Shown here: piece by piece, positions 1-6,813 of the stretch
Layout of the letters: every line of letters begins with the position of its first letter
How positions within the stretch are numbered: position 1 is the first letter of the stretch
From: Bacteroides sp.
Lineage (GTDB): Bacteria; Bacteroidota; Bacteroidia; Bacteroidales; Bacteroidaceae
Direction of reading: 5' to 3'
Length of the DNA stretch: 8,021 bases
Assembly (NCBI GenBank): GCA_021204375.1
Contig: JAJPZL010000108.1
Span: 1 to 8,021 of the forward strand
The notes under the pieces: model-generated
Seen by the model: only the letters and a program-made list of their open reading frames with translations
Told to the model about the DNA's origin: nothing
The model's database searches: none
Translations under genes and position numbers: made by a program

Positions 1-101
1 ATTTACTTTAAATATTTTGGAAAATGGTGCTAAATTGTAATATTCAGTCGCTTTTTTCTCCGTATTGTTGGTCTCTTTGCCGGATCTCTGTAAAAATACT
101 A

Positions 102-132
102 TTTGCTTTTTCAAAAAAATGTATTATATTTA
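102..132 (+). promoter_or_regulatory. Possible Bacteroidetes-type promoter upstream of the broken gene
   Basis: TTTG at 102-105 is followed after exactly 19 bases by TATATTTA at 125-132, which matches the Bacteroidetes -33/-7 consensus (TTTG, TAnnTTTG) at all but the final base. A transcript would start near 138-140 and leave a leader of about 50 bases before the ATG at 187. The rest of 1-186 is AT-rich and shows no supported gene on either strand. AT-rich DNA produces such matches by chance, so this is tentative. Confidence 0.4.
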
Positions 133-186
133 AGGGGGTAAATTATAGGGGAATTAAAATTAAGTCCTGACCCACAGGCAAGAATC

Positions 187-692
187 ATGAAGATACAATT
201 TGAAATTCAGGAAAGTTTGGAACAGATCAGGGATCGGATACTTCACAGTGATCTCTGGGTTTCAGAGATCCGGGAAAAGACTCCCGAAAGAATGGTTGTG
301 ATCATGAGAGATCCTGTTTATAATCAGGAAGCGCATGTTGAGTTCTATGAAGAGGAGGTGGTTATATATACTGCCTAGTCCCGGTATCAGTACCGTATTT
401 ATGAAACGCCTGAAGGGATCTGGTGCCTTTATACAGGGGCTTATCGGGGATTATTGGAACAAACCCTTTTACCGGATATTACTCTCAAAGAGAGCTTGCT
501 GGAGAGTGAAGTGGTGGACAGTACTCTTTTCGGGCAGAAACAGAAAAGGCTCCGTGAATATGCTGAAGAGAATCTGAAGCTGAAGAATTTCCGCCGGGAT
601 AATTTGACGAGAGCCGGTTCTCACCCATGGATCATCCCCGCAGGGTTTGTGATGCTTTTATCAAAGAAGATTTTATTCCGGATACGGAATAG
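187..692 (+). pseudogene. Broken gene of unknown family (nonsense codon plus frameshift)
   Basis: I do not recognise the family. From the ATG at 187 the frame reads 63 residues (MKIQFEIQESLEQIRDRI...) to a TAG at 376-378. The same frame then continues open with protein-like sequence (YQYRIYETPEGIWCLYTGAYRG, then a charged LREYAEENLKLKNFRRDN stretch) to about 600. Beyond that this frame turns implausible and would run through the terminator into the end of lysA. In the -1 frame, open from 603, the sequence FDESRFSPMDHPRRVCDAF is followed by IKEDFIPDTE and a TAG at 690-692, seven bases before the terminator hairpin. One missing T in the run at 603-605 would join the frames and give a soluble, acidic/basic mixed protein of about 168 codons. 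No signal peptide or membrane segment is visible. The frame is also open from 148 to 186 but has no ATG, GTG or TTG there, so 187 is the only usable start. A sequencing error could explain one lesion; two make decay more likely. Confidence 0.6.
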
Positions 693-698
693 CTTTAT

Positions 699-759
699 GT
701 ATATAAAAATGTCCGGGCTGTTCTTATTGAATGGAGGCAGCCCGGACATTTTTATATAC
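699..759. terminator. Bidirectional intrinsic terminator between convergent units
   Basis: Bases 699-720 and 738-759 form a perfect 22-bp inverted repeat around a 17-base loop (721-737). The inner stem is GC-rich (GTCCGGGCTG against CAGCCCGGAC) and the outer part is A/T, so each strand reads a GC stem followed by ATTTTTATATAC. It lies 7 bases after the restored stop of the broken gene (690-692) and 26 bases after the end of lysA on the other strand. It therefore fits as a shared terminator of both transcripts. Confidence 0.9.
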
Positions 760-785
760 TTATATGTTTTCTTCGGAGCAGGAAA

Positions 786-1946
786 TCAGATAAAATCTTC
801 TGTAATATAACCTTCCGGAAGGGTACGGCAATTATAACCTGATGCCATGATCTCCCCGTATGCACCTGCTGAACGCATAGCAATCAAATCACCGCGTTTT
901 ACTTTATTCAGATCGATGGTTTTACCAAATACATCGGATGATTCGCAGATAGGGCCTACTACATCATACGCTTCTACCGGGCCTTCGGAAGTAATATTTT
1001 CTATTTTATGATAAGCCTGGTATAGAGCCGGCCGGATCAGTTCCGTCATTCCTGCATCCAGAATGGCAAATTGCTTATTGGTACCCTGTTTTACGTACAA
1101 CACTTTACTGATCAGGCTACCACATTGTCCGGTAATGGAGCGTCCGAGTTCGAAATGAACCTCCTGCTTCGGGCGGAGCTTCAAATGTTTGTGGTAAGTG
1201 GCGAAATAGGTTTCAAAGTCCGGGATCGCCTGGCGATTCGGATGCTCATAATCAATCCCTAATCCACCCCCTACATTGATATGATCAATAATGATCTGGC
1301 GGTTGAAGAGCTTCTTCTGTAATTCGTTTATCCGGTTACAAAGGGCTACAAAATCTGTCATATCCAGTATCTGTGAGCCGATGTGGAAATGAAGTCCGAT
1401 AAATTTAATATTCTTCATTTCAAGAGCAATGTCGATCACGCGATCCATATCTTCCATACTGATACCAAATTTGTTCTCTTTCAGACCGGTAGTAATATTA
1501 GCATGGGTATGTGCTCCTACATTTGGATTGATACGGAAAGCTACCGGTGCTACTTTATTTTTTGCAGCTGCCAGTTCGTTGATAATTTCTAGTTCCGGGA
1601 TTGATTCTACATTGAAACAGAAGATATCCTGGTCCAATCCTAGGTTTATCTCCCAATCTGATTTGCCTACACCGGCAAATACTATTTTACCGGCAGGAAA
1701 ACCTGCTTCCAGGGTTGCACGGATCTCTCCACCACTTACACAGTCTACACCGAGCCCACTTTCCCGGATAATGGAAAGTACTTTTTTGTTGGCATTGGCC
1801 TTGATAGCATAGTGGACATGGTATTTTTCATACTTTCCGGCTTCCTGGTTTACGGTAGCCAGTGTCTCACGTAATAGTTGGGTGTCGTAATAGTAGAAAG
1901 GAGTCTCTACATTACTGAATTTCTCTATGGGGAAATTTCCTTTCAT
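786..1946 (-). CDS. lysA: Diaminopimelate decarboxylase (LysA)
   Basis: A cytoplasmic PLP enzyme that decarboxylates meso-diaminopimelate to L-lysine, the last step of lysine synthesis. The protein has 386 residues, slightly shorter than many LysA proteins (about 410-420) but complete at both ends. It belongs to fold-type III: an alanine-racemase-like TIM barrel followed by a C-terminal beta domain. Visible motifs are YAIKAN (46-51) with the Schiff-base lysine K49, HIGSQ (188-192), the phosphate-binding GGGLG (226-230), ELGRS (266-270; many relatives have EPGR), GPICESSD (331-338) with catalytic C334 from the partner subunit of the dimer, and AGAYG (360-364). The start ATG at 1946 gives the expected short N-terminus ending in TPFYYYD. 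It follows lysC after 76 bases that contain a terminator-like hairpin, so its expression may be partly uncoupled from lysC. Its own 3' end is served by the strong terminator at 699-759. Confidence 0.96.
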   Translation of the reverse strand: MKGNFPIEKFSNVETPFYYYDTQLLRETLATVNQEAGKYEKYHVHYAIKANANKKVLSIIRESGLGVDCVSGGEIRATLEAGFPAGKIVFAGVGKSDWEINLGLDQDIFCFNVESIPELEIINELAAAKNKVAPVAFRINPNVGAHTHANITTGLKENKFGISMEDMDRVIDIALEMKNIKFIGLHFHIGSQILDMTDFVALCNRINELQKKLFNRQIIIDHINVGGGLGIDYEHPNRQAIPDFETYFATYHKHLKLRPKQEVHFELGRSITGQCGSLISKVLYVKQGTNKQFAILDAGMTELIRPALYQAYHKIENITSEGPVEAYDVVGPICESSDVFGKTIDLNKVKRGDLIAMRSAGAYGEIMASGYNCRTLPEGYITEDFI

Positions 1947-1975
1947 AAGTATGTTCTTTCTGTTTGGTTCTGATG

Positions 1976-2015
1976 AAAAAGGCAGGATCTAACCTTTTCT
2001 TTGTTGAATCCTGCC
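1976..2015 (-). terminator. Terminator-like hairpin between lysC and lysA
   Basis: Reading the minus strand, GGCAGGAT (2015-2008) pairs perfectly with ATCCTGCC (1988-1981). A further T-G wobble, one mismatch and an AAC/GTT inner stem close a loop of about 9 bases. Five T residues (1980-1976) follow at once. This has intrinsic terminator form and starts 7 bases after the lysC stop, but it lies 30 bases before the lysA start. No TAnnTTTG promoter is visible between it and lysA. It may therefore be a partial terminator that lowers lysA expression, or a 3'-end stabiliser or processing site. Confidence 0.65.
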
Positions 2016-2022
2016 CCTATTT

Positions 2023-3342
2023 TTACTTGTTGTTAAAAAGCATATTGCTCAGTGACTGCAAGGCAGCTTTTTTATCGCACTCTTTAATCAGTAAAGAGAT
2101 ATTGTAGTTACTACCTCCGTAAGAGATCATACGTACCGGTATATCCTGCATAGCATCGATCGCTTTGGCTTCAAATCTAATGTTGTCCCATTCCAGGTCG
2201 CCTACTACACAAACAATACACATCTCTTTATCTACGGTTACGGTACCATATTTTTTCAGGTCGTTCAGAATTTCATTCAAGTGTTTGGTATTGTCAATGG
2301 ATACGGATACTCCTACCTCTGAGGTACAGATCATATCAATAGAAGTCTGATAACTTTCAAATATCTCAAATACTTTGCGAAGGAAACCGTGTGCAAGCAG
2401 CATGTGGCTCGATTTAATTTTGATCGCTGTAATATTGTCTTTGGCAGCCACTGCTTTGATCTTTCCTTTTTCTGTCTCGTTAGAGATGATCGTTCCGGGA
2501 GCAGAAGGGTCCATGGTATTGAGCAGACGGACCGGGATATTGTTGTATTTAGCCGGCTGGATGCAGGTTGGGTGCAGAATCTTTGCCCCGAAATAGGCAA
2601 GTTCGGCAGCTTCTTCGAAATGAAGGTGACGTACCGGAGAGGTTTTATCTACGATCCGCGGGTCGTTATCGTGCATTCCGTCAATGTCTGTCCAGATCTG
2701 GATCTCTTCCGCACAGATAGCAGCACCGATCAGCGAAGCGGTATAATCACTACCTCCCCGTTGCAGGTTGTCAATCTCTCCGTAAGCATTCCGGCAGATA
2801 AAGCCCTGTGTGATAAAGATCTCGGTATCGGGATAGAGGGCAAGCTGATTCTCCAGCTTCTCCTTGATATATACAGGGTCCGGTTCGGCATTCTTGTCTG
2901 TACGCATATATTCCAGTGCGGGTAGCAGAGTAGACTGAATACCGCATTCGCAGAGATAATTGTTTACCATTGCTGTAGAGATCAGTTCTCCCTGTGCCAA
3001 TACTACCTTTTCTTCAAACAGGGTAAATATATCTTTAGTAAAGGAGCGGATATAATCGAAGTGGCTTTTTATTATTTCAACTCCTTTCTGTTTATATTCG
3101 TCTGTTGTATAGAGTTCGTCCACATGCCTGCGGTAAGCTGCTTCCAATCGGTTAATTACCTCGTTGGCACCTTCAGGGTTTTTTTTGTATAAGTAGTCTG
3201 AAATTTCCACCAATGCATTGGTTGTACCTGACATAGCTGAGAGGACAACAATCTTTTTTTCACCATCGGTAATCAATTTGGTAACTTCTTGCATTCTTTG
3301 AGCAGAACCTACAGAAGTTCCTCCAAACTTTAAAACTTTCAT
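2023..3342 (-). CDS. lysC: Monofunctional aspartate kinase (LysC)
   Basis: Phosphorylates L-aspartate with ATP to beta-aspartyl phosphate, the committed step towards lysine/diaminopimelate, threonine and methionine. Its 439 residues are normal for a stand-alone aspartokinase. The kinase domain (about 1-290) shows KFGGTSVGS (5-13) with K5, GELIST (118-123), GGSDYTAS (196-203), WTDIDG (217-222), DPRIV (227-231) and HPTC (257-260). The C-terminal part (about 305-439) looks like the tandem ACT regulatory module, with MICTSEVGVSVSID (337-350) and MISYGGSNYNISLLI (405-419) resembling lysine-sensitive single-chain aspartokinases. There is no homoserine dehydrogenase domain, so this is not a ThrA-type fusion. 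The gene begins 26 bases after ftsE and precedes lysA, so the first and last enzymes of lysine synthesis are adjacent. Feedback by lysine is likely from the architecture, but the specificity is inferred. Confidence 0.96.
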   Translation of the reverse strand: MKVLKFGGTSVGSAQRMQEVTKLITDGEKKIVVLSAMSGTTNALVEISDYLYKKNPEGANEVINRLEAAYRRHVDELYTTDEYKQKGVEIIKSHFDYIRSFTKDIFTLFEEKVVLAQGELISTAMVNNYLCECGIQSTLLPALEYMRTDKNAEPDPVYIKEKLENQLALYPDTEIFITQGFICRNAYGEIDNLQRGGSDYTASLIGAAICAEEIQIWTDIDGMHDNDPRIVDKTSPVRHLHFEEAAELAYFGAKILHPTCIQPAKYNNIPVRLLNTMDPSAPGTIISNETEKGKIKAVAAKDNITAIKIKSSHMLLAHGFLRKVFEIFESYQTSIDMICTSEVGVSVSIDNTKHLNEILNDLKKYGTVTVDKEMCIVCVVGDLEWDNIRFEAKAIDAMQDIPVRMISYGGSNYNISLLIKECDKKAALQSLSNMLFNNK

Positions 3343-3368
3343 CTTAGTACTGTATTAAAATGGTTATT

Positions 3369-4058
3369 CTATTGATTATATATTTCTTCTGTAATAGGGG
3401 AGATCTCATGGTTGGCACATTGATAAACTTTTCCGGGGAACTCCTTTAGTAAAAGCATATTGTGTGTGGTCATGACCACCGACGATCCGCTTTTACTGAT
3501 GGTATAAAGCAATTCGGTAATGGCTTTTCCTGTTTCCGGATCAAGGTTTCCGGTCGGCTCGTCTGCCAGGATAATATCGGGAGAGTGAAGGGTAGCACGG
3601 GCAATAGTAATGCGTTGCTGCTCACCTCCCGAAAGTTCATTGGGCAGTTTGTATCCCTTGTGCTGCATGCTTACCTGTGTCAGTACCTCTTCAATACGGT
3701 TGCGTATCTGATTCTTGTTTTTCCATCCGGTAGCCCGCAGCACAAACTCCAGATTATCATGTACGGAGCGGTCAATGAGTAACTGGAAATCCTGAAATAC
3801 GATCCCTAATCTGCGTCTTAGCTGGGGAATATGTTTTCTTTTTATTTTTCGCATATTATATCCTAACACGTCTGCATCTCCTTCCCGGATATCCAGTTCT
3901 CCGTAAAATGTTTTAAGCAGGGTTGTTTTTCCCGATCCTACTTTCCCGATCAGGTAGAGGAACTCTCCTTTATGGAGCTCCAGGTTCACCCCCGACAGTA
4001 CACACTGGTCCTGCTGGTGGATCTCTACATTCCGGTAACAGATCAGGTTCTCGCTCAT
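3369..4058 (-). CDS. ftsE: FtsE-like ABC transporter ATPase of the cell-division FtsEX complex
   Basis: An ABC ATPase of 229 residues, the usual size for FtsE (about 220-230). In the family it binds the membrane protein FtsX and uses ATP to drive periplasmic peptidoglycan hydrolases or their activators at the septum. Motifs are Walker A GKVGSGKT (38-45), Q-loop Q89 in VFQDFQLLIDRSVHDNL (87-103; a close match to the FtsE VFQDFRLL signature), ABC signature LSGGEQQ (142-148), Walker B IILADEP (162-168), the D-loop (170-174) and the switch histidine H199. The V in GKVGSGKT replaces the usual S but, from memory, is normal in Bacteroidetes FtsE. No FtsX-like membrane protein is encoded in the window, so the partner must be elsewhere. 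The start lies 1 base after the hisIE stop, implying co-transcription and probably translational coupling. A LolD/MacB-type ATPase is the main alternative, but the Q-loop region favours FtsE. Confidence 0.85.
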   Translation of the reverse strand: MSENLICYRNVEIHQQDQCVLSGVNLELHKGEFLYLIGKVGSGKTTLLKTFYGELDIREGDADVLGYNMRKIKRKHIPQLRRRLGIVFQDFQLLIDRSVHDNLEFVLRATGWKNKNQIRNRIEEVLTQVSMQHKGYKLPNELSGGEQQRITIARATLHSPDIILADEPTGNLDPETGKAITELLYTISKSGSSVVMTTHNMLLLKEFPGKVYQCANHEISPITEEIYNQ

Positions 4059-4059
4059 A

Positions 4060-4656
4060 CTACTCTTTGTGTCTTTTTTTCAGTTCCCGGGCAAGATCTT
4101 CAATACGATATCCTTTGGATGTCAGCAATACGATCAGGTGATAAATAAGGTCGGAAGCTTCGTAAATAAATCCTTCGTCCGTACCGTTGGTGGCTTCAAT
4201 CACCGTTTCTACTCCCTCTTCGCCCACTTTTTGTGCCATCCGGTTCACTCCTGATTTAAATAGAGAAGTAGTGTAGGATTTTTCCGGCATTTCTTTGTAA
4301 CGTTTTACAATGAAATCCTGCAGGTACTTCAGGAACATGATATCCTCCTCGTTCTTTTCTCCCCAGCAGGTATCCTCTCCGGTATGGCACACAGGGCCTA
4401 CCGGATTTACCTGAATAAGCAGGGTATCGTGGTCGCAGTCTTCCTGAATGGAAACTACATTCAGAAAGTTTCCACTCTCTTCTCCTTTCGTCCACAAACG
4501 GTTTTTGGTGCGGCTGTAAAAGGTAACTTTGCCTTCTTCTACTGTTTTATTATAAGCTTCTTCGTTCATAAAGCCCAGCATAAGTACCTTACTGGTTGCA
4601 TTATCCTGGATAATTGCCGGAACCAATCCGTCCATATTATTGAAATCGAGTGCCAT
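4060..4656 (-). CDS. hisIE: Bifunctional phosphoribosyl-AMP cyclohydrolase / phosphoribosyl-ATP pyrophosphatase (HisIE)
   Basis: Carries out steps 2 and 3 of histidine synthesis: the HisE part hydrolyses PR-ATP to PR-AMP, and the HisI part opens the adenine ring to give ProFAR. The 198-residue length matches the fused form. The N-terminal cyclohydrolase domain (about 1-110) has SRTKNRLWTKGEESGN (48-63), the metal-binding DCDHD (73-77) and zinc-ligand cysteines C90 and C97 in GPVCHTGEDTCW (87-98), together with C74. The C-terminal pyrophosphatase domain (about 110-198) has the all-alpha MazG-like pattern KVGEEGVETVIEA (143-155) and EASDLIYHLIVLL (166-178), which supplies the acidic magnesium ligands. 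The gene follows hisF after 53 bases and ends 1 base before ftsE. All key residues I can check are intact. Confidence 0.96.
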   Translation of the reverse strand: MALDFNNMDGLVPAIIQDNATSKVLMLGFMNEEAYNKTVEEGKVTFYSRTKNRLWTKGEESGNFLNVVSIQEDCDHDTLLIQVNPVGPVCHTGEDTCWGEKNEEDIMFLKYLQDFIVKRYKEMPEKSYTTSLFKSGVNRMAQKVGEEGVETVIEATNGTDEGFIYEASDLIYHLIVLLTSKGYRIEDLARELKKRHKE

Positions 4657-4697
4657 ATCTTTTTTAATTTTCTGTTTTATGAGAATTTATCTTTTTG

Positions 4698-4729
4698 AGG
4701 GAATGTTTTTCAACGGATTGAAATTCCCT
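4698..4729 (-). other. Hairpin spanning the hisF stop codon
   Basis: On the minus strand AGGGAA (4729-4724) pairs with TTCCCT (4703-4698), and inside it TTTCAA pairs with TTGAAA around a TCCG tetraloop, leaving a 4-base bulge (AACA) on the 3' side. This gives 12 base pairs in 32 bases, and the hisF stop (4712-4710) lies within it. No T-run follows (the next bases are CAAAAAG), so it is not an ordinary intrinsic terminator. It may be an mRNA processing or stability element in the hisF-hisIE gap, or chance. Confidence 0.4.
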
Positions 4730-5462
4730 GACTGCAAAGATAAGACTTTAATTCGGGAATTTTTATCTCTCCAAAGTGAAAAACGCTGGCGGCCAGGGCT
4801 GCATCTGCCTTTCCCTCTGTAAAAGCATCCCTGAAATGTTCCATGGTCCCGGCGCCTCCTGAGGCAATGACGGGAATAGAGAGCAATCCGGCCAGTTCGG
4901 CCAGGGCTTTATTGGCATATCCTGTTTTTACTCCGTCGTGATCCATACTGGTAAAGAGGATCTCTCCGGCTCCCCGGTCCTGCGCTTCTTTAGACCAGCT
5001 CATCAATTCTTTCTCTGTCTCAATTCGTCCCCCGTTCAGGTAGCATTTCCAGATTCCGTCTGTCTCTTTGGCATCCACTGCTATGACACATACCTGTGAA
5101 CCGAAATTTCGGGCAATTTCATCGATCAGTTCCGGACGGCGGAGTGCTGCGGAGTTGATCGACACTTTGTCAGCACCGGCACTAAGGAGACGATCTACAT
5201 CTTTCAATTCATAAATACCTCCTCCTACGGTAAAGGGTATATTGATGGTTTCGGCCACACGTTTTACCAGGTCGGTAAATGTTTTACGTCCTTCATGACT
5301 GGCAGTGATGTCCAGGTAAACTAACTCGTCAGCTCCCTGCATACTATATGCACGTCCTAACTCTACCGGATCGCCTGCTTGCCGGAGGTTTACAAAATTG
5401 GTTCCTTTTACGGTCTGTCCGTCTTTTATATCCAGACAAGGGATAATTCTTTTTGCTAACAT
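4710..5462 (-). CDS. hisF: Imidazole glycerol phosphate synthase cyclase subunit (HisF)
   Basis: Takes ammonia delivered by HisH and converts PRFAR to imidazole glycerol phosphate plus AICAR, joining histidine synthesis to purine synthesis. The protein is a (beta-alpha)8 barrel of 250 residues, the usual size. Catalytic D11 (in CLDIKDG, 9-15) and D130 (in VIAVDAK) are present, as are K19 and the phosphate-binding glycines VGGGI (79-83) and ASGGAG (200-205). The ammonia-gate residues described for Thermotoga HisF (R5, E46, K99, E167) fall at the same positions here, which argues for a functional channel with HisH. The ATG overlaps the hisA stop by 7 bases in another frame, a classical arrangement for translational coupling. 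A hairpin covers its own stop codon. Confidence 0.97.
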   Translation of the reverse strand: MLAKRIIPCLDIKDGQTVKGTNFVNLRQAGDPVELGRAYSMQGADELVYLDITASHEGRKTFTDLVKRVAETINIPFTVGGGIYELKDVDRLLSAGADKVSINSAALRRPELIDEIARNFGSQVCVIAVDAKETDGIWKCYLNGGRIETEKELMSWSKEAQDRGAGEILFTSMDHDGVKTGYANKALAELAGLLSIPVIASGGAGTMEHFRDAFTEGKADAALAASVFHFGEIKIPELKSYLCSQGISIR

Positions 5463-6187
5463 ACGCTTTCAATAAACCGGATTAAATCTTTGAGCTCTAT
5501 TTTTCCTTCGTAAATTGCTTTACCGAAAATGACGGCCGGCACTTTTGCTTCTTCCAGTTTGTAAATATCATCTATGGAACTTACTCCACCGCTTGCGATC
5601 AGATACATTTCCGGAAATCCGGCTAATATCTCCTGATAAAGTCCGGTAGAAGGTCCCTGTAACATTCCGTCTTTACTGATATCCGTACAGATCACTTTGC
5701 TGATCCCTTTTTCCACATACTCTTTCAGGAAGGGGAGAAGTTCTACGGTAGTGACATCTTTCCAGCCGTTCACTGCGATCTTTTTATCTTTGGCATCAGC
5801 GCTCAGAATGATCCTTTCGCTTCCGTATCTGCTCAGCCATCCGGTAAAAAGTTCCGGATCTTTGACGGCAATACTTACTCCTGTAACCATTTGTGCCCCG
5901 CTTTCGAAAGCAATGGTAAGGTCTTCATTGCTTTTTAATCGTCCCCCGAAGTTGATGATAAGCGAAGTTTGAGAAGCTATTTTTTCCAGTACTTTATAGT
6001 TTACAATGTGGTGCGAGGCTGCACCGTCCAGGTCTACTACATGCAGGCGGCGGATTCCGTGGTCCTCGAAAGCTTTGGCAACCTCTACCGGATTTTCATT
6101 GTATACTTTTTTACTGTTGTAATCTCCCTGTGATAAACGTACACATTTTCCGTCGATAATATCAATGGCAGGTATCAGTTCAATCAT
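5456..6187 (-). CDS. hisA: ProFAR isomerase (HisA)
   Basis: Catalyses the Amadori rearrangement of ProFAR to PRFAR, step 4 of histidine synthesis. The protein has 243 residues, the normal length for this half-barrel-repeat TIM-barrel enzyme, and is clearly related to the neighbouring HisF. It begins [23 protein letters not shown], with the general-acid/base pair expected at D9 and D131 (SADAK). [14 protein letters not shown] (167-180) and ASGGVSS are the C-terminal catalytic and phosphate-binding loops. Two positions look unusual: the first phosphate loop reads FGGRLKS (80-86) where most relatives have GGGIR or GGGLK, and the next reads TGVSIAVK (102-109) where a glycine-rich GTA/GGS is commoner. 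The rest of the sequence is intact, so I still regard it as functional. The gene lies 27 bases after hisH and overlaps hisF by 7 bases. Confidence 0.95.
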   Translation of the reverse strand: MIELIPAIDIIDGKCVRLSQGDYNSKKVYNENPVEVAKAFEDHGIRRLHVVDLDGAASHHIVNYKVLEKIASQTSLIINFGGRLKSNEDLTIAFESGAQMVTGVSIAVKDPELFTGWLSRYGSERIILSADAKDKKIAVNGWKDVTTVELLPFLKEYVEKGISKVICTDISKDGMLQGPSTGLYQEILAGFPEMYLIASGGVSSIDDIYKLEEAKVPAVIFGKAIYEGKIELKDLIRFIESVC

Positions 6188-6214
6188 AAGCTGAATGCGT
6201 TGTCGGTTTTATAA

Positions 6215-6811
6215 TTAAGGTTTTAGTTCCAGAAAGTTGCGGAGAATCCTTTCTCCTACCGTCCCGCTTTTTTCCGGGTGGAACTGGGTTGCAAAAAAGT
6301 TATCTCTTTGTAAGGCGGCACTAAATGGTAAAATGTAATCCGAGGTGGCTGCCGTAAAAGGATTGACCGGTACATAGTAACTATGTACAAAATACACAAA
6401 CTCTTCCTTGGAGAATCCTTTGAATAGCTCACTTTTGGTATCATAGATCGCATTCCAGCCCATGTGGGGTACTTTATCTTCATGACGTTCCGGAATGAAC
6501 TGTTTAACTTCCGTATCAAATATACTCAGGCATTCGGTCTGGTTCTCTTCGGAGTAACGGCACATTAACTGCATGCCGATACAGATACCAAAAACCGGTT
6601 GTTTCAGCTCTTTGATAAGCCGGTCCATTTTATGCTCCCTGAGGTATTGCATGGTAGAACTTGCTTCTCCCTGTCCGGGAAAGATCACTTTGTCAGCAGC
6701 CAGTATCTTTTCCGAATCTGCTGTAATTTCCGGTTCCAGCCCCAGGCGTTTGAGAGCGTTGTCTACTGAGTAAATATTCCCGGCATTATATTTTATAATA
6801 ACAATGTTCAT
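6215..6811 (-). CDS. hisH: Imidazole glycerol phosphate synthase glutamine amidotransferase subunit (HisH)
   Basis: A class-I glutamine amidotransferase that hydrolyses glutamine and passes ammonia through the HisF barrel. Its 198 residues are typical. The catalytic triad is visible as C77 in GICIGMQ (75-81) and H178/E180 in QFHPEKSG (177-184). VPHMGWN (114-120) and FVHSYYV (141-147) are family signatures at the HisF interface. The oxyanion-strand motif usually written PGVG reads PGQG here (45-48), an uncommon residue at an allosterically sensitive position, although it may be normal in this lineage. The start ATG at 6811 gives MNIVIIKYNAGNI, the expected first beta strand. It lies 2 bases after the purU stop, so the two genes are almost certainly co-transcribed. 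Confidence 0.96.
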   Translation of the reverse strand: MNIVIIKYNAGNIYSVDNALKRLGLEPEITADSEKILAADKVIFPGQGEASSTMQYLREHKMDRLIKELKQPVFGICIGMQLMCRYSEENQTECLSIFDTEVKQFIPERHEDKVPHMGWNAIYDTKSELFKGFSKEEFVYFVHSYYVPVNPFTAATSDYILPFSAALQRDNFFATQFHPEKSGTVGERILRNFLELKP

Positions 6812-6813
6812 AG

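Noticed and set aside
25..168. Small plus-strand ORF of 47 codons near the left edge
   Set aside because: The composition (Cys, Ile, Lys, Phe) looks like translated AT-rich spacer, and it overlaps the candidate promoter.
600..606. Programmed -1 frameshift site in the gene at 187-692
   Set aside because: The bases around the switch do not form an X XXY YYZ slippery heptamer, and the upstream TAG would prevent translation reaching it.
454..810. Separate 118-residue gene starting at 454
   Set aside because: It has no initiation signal, its coding-like part is the middle of the broken gene, and its C-terminus reads through the terminator hairpin into the end of lysA.
1429..1812. 127-residue plus-strand reading frame opposite lysA
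   Set aside because: It is a shadow of LysA codons (Ser/Pro-rich, no motifs).
2389..2925. 178-residue plus-strand reading frame opposite lysC
   Set aside because: It is antisense to well-conserved LysC codons, has no recognisable domain, and is explained by codon bias of the true gene.
3343..3368. Lysine riboswitch or separate promoter ahead of lysC
   Set aside because: The gap to ftsE is only 26 bases, far too short for a lysine riboswitch, and has no TAnnTTTG match.
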